24,270 nucleotides of DNA from Prolixibacteraceae bacterium. Lineage in GTDB: Bacteria > Bacteroidota > Bacteroidia > Bacteroidales > Prolixibacteraceae. The position numbers were made by a program, and so were the translations under genes. This document shows positions 22,184 to 24,270 of the stretch, piece by piece; the first letter of the stretch is position 1; each line of letters opens with the position of its first letter. The stretch lies in the NCBI GenBank assembly GCA_023229575.1, contig JALNYZ010000049.1, forward strand, positions 1-24,270, read 5' to 3'. Below the pieces are notes generated by a model, which saw only the letters and a list, made by a program, of their open reading frames with translations, was not told where the DNA came from and made no database searches.

Positions 22184-22652
22184 TTGGATCTGAATTGAAC
22201 GAAAGTTTAATCCAAACTTTTGATACATGTGCGCTTCATTTAAAACGAATGACATTTGCCAAATCAAAAGTTGAGGCATTTATCCCTTTAAACAGAGATA
22301 ACTATTACCGCATGGACGATGAAACGATTGGCTTCCTGGATCAATATATTTTTCGTTTCTCCAAATTACAGGATACAATGGGTTCGCGTTTGTTTCCACT
22401 GACACTTGAAGCACTGGCAGAACCGGTAACAGACCATGCATTTATAGATATATAAACAGGCTCGAAAAATTGGAAATCATGGATTCTGCTTTTAGTTGGG
22501 TACAACTGCGAAAAATCAGAAATGACATTGCCCATGAATATCCGGCCTCCCTTATAGAACGAATTGAAGGGATTAATCTTTTATTCGATAAGCTGGATGC
22601 GCTAAGGCAAATAATAGAACGATGTCAGAACATCCTTAATAAACACAAATAA
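22180..22652 (+). pseudogene. hepT: HEPN-domain toxin (HepT-like), split by a one-base frameshift
   Basis: The first frame (22180-22455) gives the N-terminal two-thirds of a HEPN protein, ending FIDI at a TAA. The second frame (open from 22455, to 22652) continues without loss as NRLEKLEIMDSAF, then WVQLRKIRNDIAHEYP. The RX4HXY motif, the RNase active site and AMPylation target of HepT, is in the second frame (R at 22518, H at 22533, Y at 22539). Adding one base near 22453 restores a single frame of about 157 residues. The toxin is therefore probably dead by a single deletion, unless this is a sequencing error or the frame is bypassed. It overlaps mntA by four bases. Confidence 0.85.
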
Positions 22653-22689
22653 TCCCACCCTCGCAATTTCTCTTCTTCATTCGCGTCTT

Positions 22690-22738
22690 CCGTCCGAAAT
22701 GTTGATAAACTCATTTCTCAAAATTCATTCACGGACGG
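22690..22738. repeat. CCGTCCG-ended repeat, copy C (variant interior)
   Basis: A 49-base element with the same CCGTCCG/CGGACGG ends as copies A and B but a different interior (AAATGTTGATAAACTC and so on). Its left flank CTTCATTCGCGTCTT is the near-exact complement of the right flank of copies A and B. Lies 32 bases before copy B in the 375-base gap after the HEPN gene. Confidence 0.75.
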
Positions 22739-22770
22739 CTCTTCCTGCTGCATTCCTTACCCGGGGTTCA

Positions 22771-22819
22771 CCGTCCGCGGTAGCATTTATAAAAAACGTT
22801 ATCGGATCGTTTCGGACGG
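22771..22819. repeat. CCGTCCG-ended repeat, copy B
   Basis: Near-identical direct copy of the element at 21770-21817, with one extra A in the A-run and one changed base (TATCGGATCG for TATCCGATCG). The changed base is consistent with a hairpin-like interior. With copy A it brackets the MNT/HEPN genes about 1 kb apart. The purine-rich DNA that follows (about 22820-22890) resembles the repeat at 16302. Confidence 0.85.
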
Positions 22820-23002
22820 AAGAGCGAATGCGAAAAGAAATGAAACGGGAAACGGTGAAACGAGATTGAAGGACAGATAGACGAGGAGATGGCCGCATCT
22901 GCAGGATCTGTGGGATAATTATCTGTGAACACTCTTCTATGCTGAAAATCCTCCTGGCGATTAAATCATTATTTATAATCCAGAAATATTCATAATGATT
23001 TT

Positions 23003-23022
23003 TATATTTTTGTAAAAATATA
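23003..23022 (+). promoter_or_regulatory. Promoter/operator of the YefM/YoeB-type pair
   Basis: TATTTTTG (23005-23012) fits the -7 consensus and lies inside a palindrome, TATATTTTT-GT-AAAAATATA. A second inverted repeat, TCATTAT (22966-22972) and ATAATGA (22992-22998), lies upstream. Both could be operators for autoregulation by the antitoxin at 23028. Confidence 0.5.
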
Positions 23023-23027
23023 TTTTT

Positions 23028-23282
23028 ATGGAAACGGTATTCAAATTAAAAGCAAAAGAATTGGACAGAAGTTTTATCGACTCGGTAAAGAATCTTTTCA
23101 AAGATAGGGAAATAGAAATATCCATTAAACCAACGCAGGACGAAACGGATTATCTCCTGAATTCGCCTGCCAACAAAAAGAAATTGTTGGAGGCAATTAA
23201 AGAAGTGAAACAGAATAAAAACCTGATCCGCTTTACAGGCAAAGAGTTTGAAGAATTGTATGAAAAAATGCTCAGTGCATGA
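23028..23282 (+). CDS. Antitoxin of a YoeB-type pair
   Basis: Small acidic/basic helical protein of 84 residues. The C-terminal part with NKKKLLEAIKEVKQNKNLIRFTGKEFEELYEKM resembles the toxin-binding region of antitoxins that accompany Txe/YoeB toxins in Bacteroidota. The N-terminal part (ETVFKLKAKELDRSFIDSVKNLFKDREIEISI) does not look like a classical YefM/Phd fold, so I avoid the name yefM. It overlaps the toxin start by four bases (ATGA), and a palindromic promoter lies upstream. Identification rests partly on the partner gene. Confidence 0.8.
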   Translation: METVFKLKAKELDRSFIDSVKNLFKDREIEISIKPTQDETDYLLNSPANKKKLLEAIKEVKQNKNLIRFTGKEFEELYEKMLSA

Positions 23283-23542
23283 TACACAATATCACGTTTG
23301 CCCCCAAAGCTTTTGACTCCTATAAAGAGTGGGCGACTACTGATAAGCAAATATTTAAGAAAATAAATGAACTAATTCAAAGTATAGACCGGACCCCTTT
23401 TGAAGGTATTGGAAAGCCGGAGCCATTAAAACATCAATTAAAGGGTTGTTGGTCACGACAAATAAATGAAGAACACCGCCTTGTTTATCAGGTTATTTCG
23501 GAAAGTGGAATAATTATCCTGCAATGTAAATATCACTATTGA
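23279..23542 (+). CDS. yoeB: Txe/YoeB-family mRNA-cleaving toxin
   Basis: RelE-superfamily ribosome-dependent mRNase of 87 residues. The match to YoeB is strong over TPFEGIGKPEPLKHQLKGCWSR and EEHRLVYQV, ending in CKYHY. Candidate active-site residues are Glu48, Arg67, His86 and Tyr87, corresponding to the Glu, Arg, His and Tyr used by E. coli YoeB. Length is within the normal 84-90 range. It is translationally coupled to the antitoxin by an ATGA overlap and appears intact. Confidence 0.92.
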   Translation: MIHNITFAPKAFDSYKEWATTDKQIFKKINELIQSIDRTPFEGIGKPEPLKHQLKGCWSRQINEEHRLVYQVISESGIIILQCKYHY

Positions 23543-23619
23543 ATCCCCTTCTAGCCCTAAAAAAAATTCACAAAAAATTCAAACAAAAATCAGGACGGAA
23601 AGAGGGGAAACGCACCGGT

Positions 23620-23639
23620 CCCCGAGCGGAGCCGAGGGG
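23620..23639. repeat. Intergenic copy of the GAGCG hairpin
   Basis: CCCC/GGGG arms enclose GAGCGGAGCCGA, followed by TGGTCGCCCAATCAC. Length and core match the hairpins inside the aminotransferase (14331-14352) and dehydratase (18332-18351) genes, with a third, again complementary, pair of arms. The left flank is purine-rich (GGACGGAAAGAGGGGAAACG). Confidence 0.7.
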
Positions 23640-23697
23640 TGGTCGCCCAATCACTAATCTCCCGACATCTTGATTTTAATATTTCGAATATTTACCG

Positions 23698-23705
23698 TAA
23701 CTTCG
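23698..23705 (+). promoter_or_regulatory. Candidate -7 box for the small membrane protein gene
   Basis: TAACTTCG is a one-mismatch fit to TAnnTTTG, a variant often seen in Bacteroidota, and lies 16 bases before the ATG at 23722. No convincing -33 element is visible. Confidence 0.4.
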
Positions 23706-23721
23706 TGGTAGATAAAATGTC

Positions 23722-24150
23722 ATGAAGAATTTGCTCATTCTTGCTTTTGTGTTGCTTTTCTCCGGGGTACTTAAAGCCCAGGAGCAGCAAGTCGTTGTGC
23801 CCTATACCCTTGCCGACCGCGATCGCGCCATACTTACCGAAGCCAAGCTGAATACACTTGAGGCCAAATTAATTGCACTCAATGACAAGATGGAGGTGAG
23901 GTTTGAAAGTCAGCAAAGACAACTTGATGACTTAAAAACCCTTTTTTACTGGGGTTTTGGTATCTTAATTAGTTTGTTCCTTTTCATGCTCGGCTACATG
24001 ATTTGGGATCGCCGCACTGCCATGCAACCTGCGTTGGAACAATCATCGAGAGCCGAAGCAAATAGTCGCAACCTGATCATAACACTTCGGGAATATTCAA
24101 AAAAACACGCCGATCTGGCCGAAATACTGAGAACACACGGAATACTCTAG
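23722..24150 (+). CDS. Uncharacterised membrane protein with signal peptide and coiled coil
   Basis: I do not recognise a specific function. Residues 1-19 form a signal peptide (KNLLILAFVLLFSGVLKAQ). The mature part has a short conserved-looking TLADRDRAILTEAKLNTLEAKL segment, a coiled-coil region (about 36-72, DKMEVRFESQQRQLDDLKTLF), one transmembrane helix (about 74-93), then WDRRTA and a basic helical tail (about 100-142). The layout suggests an inner-membrane protein with a periplasmic coiled coil and a cytoplasmic tail. Small proteins of this design are common in Bacteroidota. No operon partner is visible; TA genes lie upstream and an IS element downstream. Confidence 0.75.
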   Translation: MKNLLILAFVLLFSGVLKAQEQQVVVPYTLADRDRAILTEAKLNTLEAKLIALNDKMEVRFESQQRQLDDLKTLFYWGFGILISLFLFMLGYMIWDRRTAMQPALEQSSRAEANSRNLIITLREYSKKHADLAEILRTHGIL

Positions 24151-24191
24151 TGTTAAGTTAAATATATTATGACGTAATAAATGTTTTTTTG

Positions 24192-24199
24192 TACATTTG
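24192..24199 (+). promoter_or_regulatory. Candidate -7 box before the right-edge transposase
   Basis: TACATTTG, again followed by TAAAAA, ends 14 bases before the ATG at 24214. It is the same box and spacing as before mntA. Confidence 0.45.
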
Positions 24200-24213
24200 T
24201 AAAAACTATACAA

Positions 24214-24270
24214 ATGATACATTACACGATTAAACTGACAAAGAATGAGGTAGAAGAACTCATGAATATT
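24214..24270 (+). CDS. N-terminal start of a probable IS630-type transposase (partial)
   Basis: Nineteen codons are visible before the window ends: MIHYTIKLTKNEVEELMNI. The opening (a short strand then 'LT..E...L...I') resembles the helix-turn-helix start of IS630-family transposases in Bacteroidota as I recall them. Nothing after that can be seen, so family and intactness are uncertain. An alternative is another small DNA-binding protein with the same kind of start. Confidence 0.45.
   Translation, partial: MIHYTIKLTKNEVEELMNI

Noticed and set aside
21770..22819. Copies A and B as att sites or target duplications of one transposon
   Set aside because: No integrase or transposase lies between them, the copies are longer than usual target duplications, and each has its own inverted ends.

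Overview
The window comes from a Bacteroidota genome, most likely Bacteroidales/Marinilabiliales. The evidence is moderate to low GC, TAnnTTTG-type -7 promoter boxes, few strong Shine-Dalgarno sites, CCACCCCT/AGGGGTGG intergenic hairpin repeats, and the protein families present. Most of it is one long plus-strand surface-polysaccharide locus (about 296-19427), followed by an accessory stretch of repeats, broken genes and toxin-antitoxin (TA) modules (about 19430-24150). Transposable-element sequence touches both edges: the last codons of an IstB-like protein with an IS21-like end on the left, and the first codons of a probable IS630-type transposase on the right.

Layout: (a) 296-4899, two family-4 glycosyltransferases around a FemAB/GNAT-like protein fused to a sialidase-like (BNR) propeller. 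(b) 4903-6163, a PglC-like phosphoglycosyl transferase and a PglD-like sugar N-acyltransferase. (c) 6181-12293, a tightly packed eight-gene cassette: KASIII-like synthase, DltA-like adenylating ligase, GNAT, acyl carrier protein, two paralogous SDR reductases, a second acyl carrier protein, and a metallo-beta-lactamase-fold hydrolase. (d) 12297-19427, a second and a third sugar transferase, two YdcF-family membrane proteins, a LegC-type aminotransferase, a PIN-domain TA pair, and a CapD/PglF-type nucleotide-sugar dehydratase. (e) 19430-24150, repeat-rich DNA, a minus-strand helical protein with its own terminator, a decayed third YdcF copy, an MNT/HEPN pair with a frameshifted HEPN gene, a YefM/YoeB-type pair and a small membrane coiled-coil protein.

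How the genes may work together (inference): the dehydratase, aminotransferase and PglD-like transferase are the three steps expected for a UDP-4-acylamino-4,6-dideoxy sugar of bacillosamine type, and the PglC-like enzyme would load it on undecaprenyl phosphate. The cassette in (c) looks like a small dedicated acyl or aminoacyl assembly line: a ligase charges a carrier protein, KASIII extends, the SDRs reduce. It would make an unusual N- or O-acyl group for that sugar. No dehydratase or enoyl reductase is present, so a hydroxyacyl product is plausible. The ligase keeps the Asp that binds the amino group in amino-acid-activating enzymes, so an aminoacyl group is equally possible. No Wzx or Wzy is visible, so the rest of the locus lies outside the window or elsewhere.

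The most unusual DNA-level feature is a hairpin-centred dispersed repeat. It sits inside two sugar-nucleotide genes, in different reading phases, and adds Pro/Ser-rich linkers of about 33-36 residues without breaking either frame.
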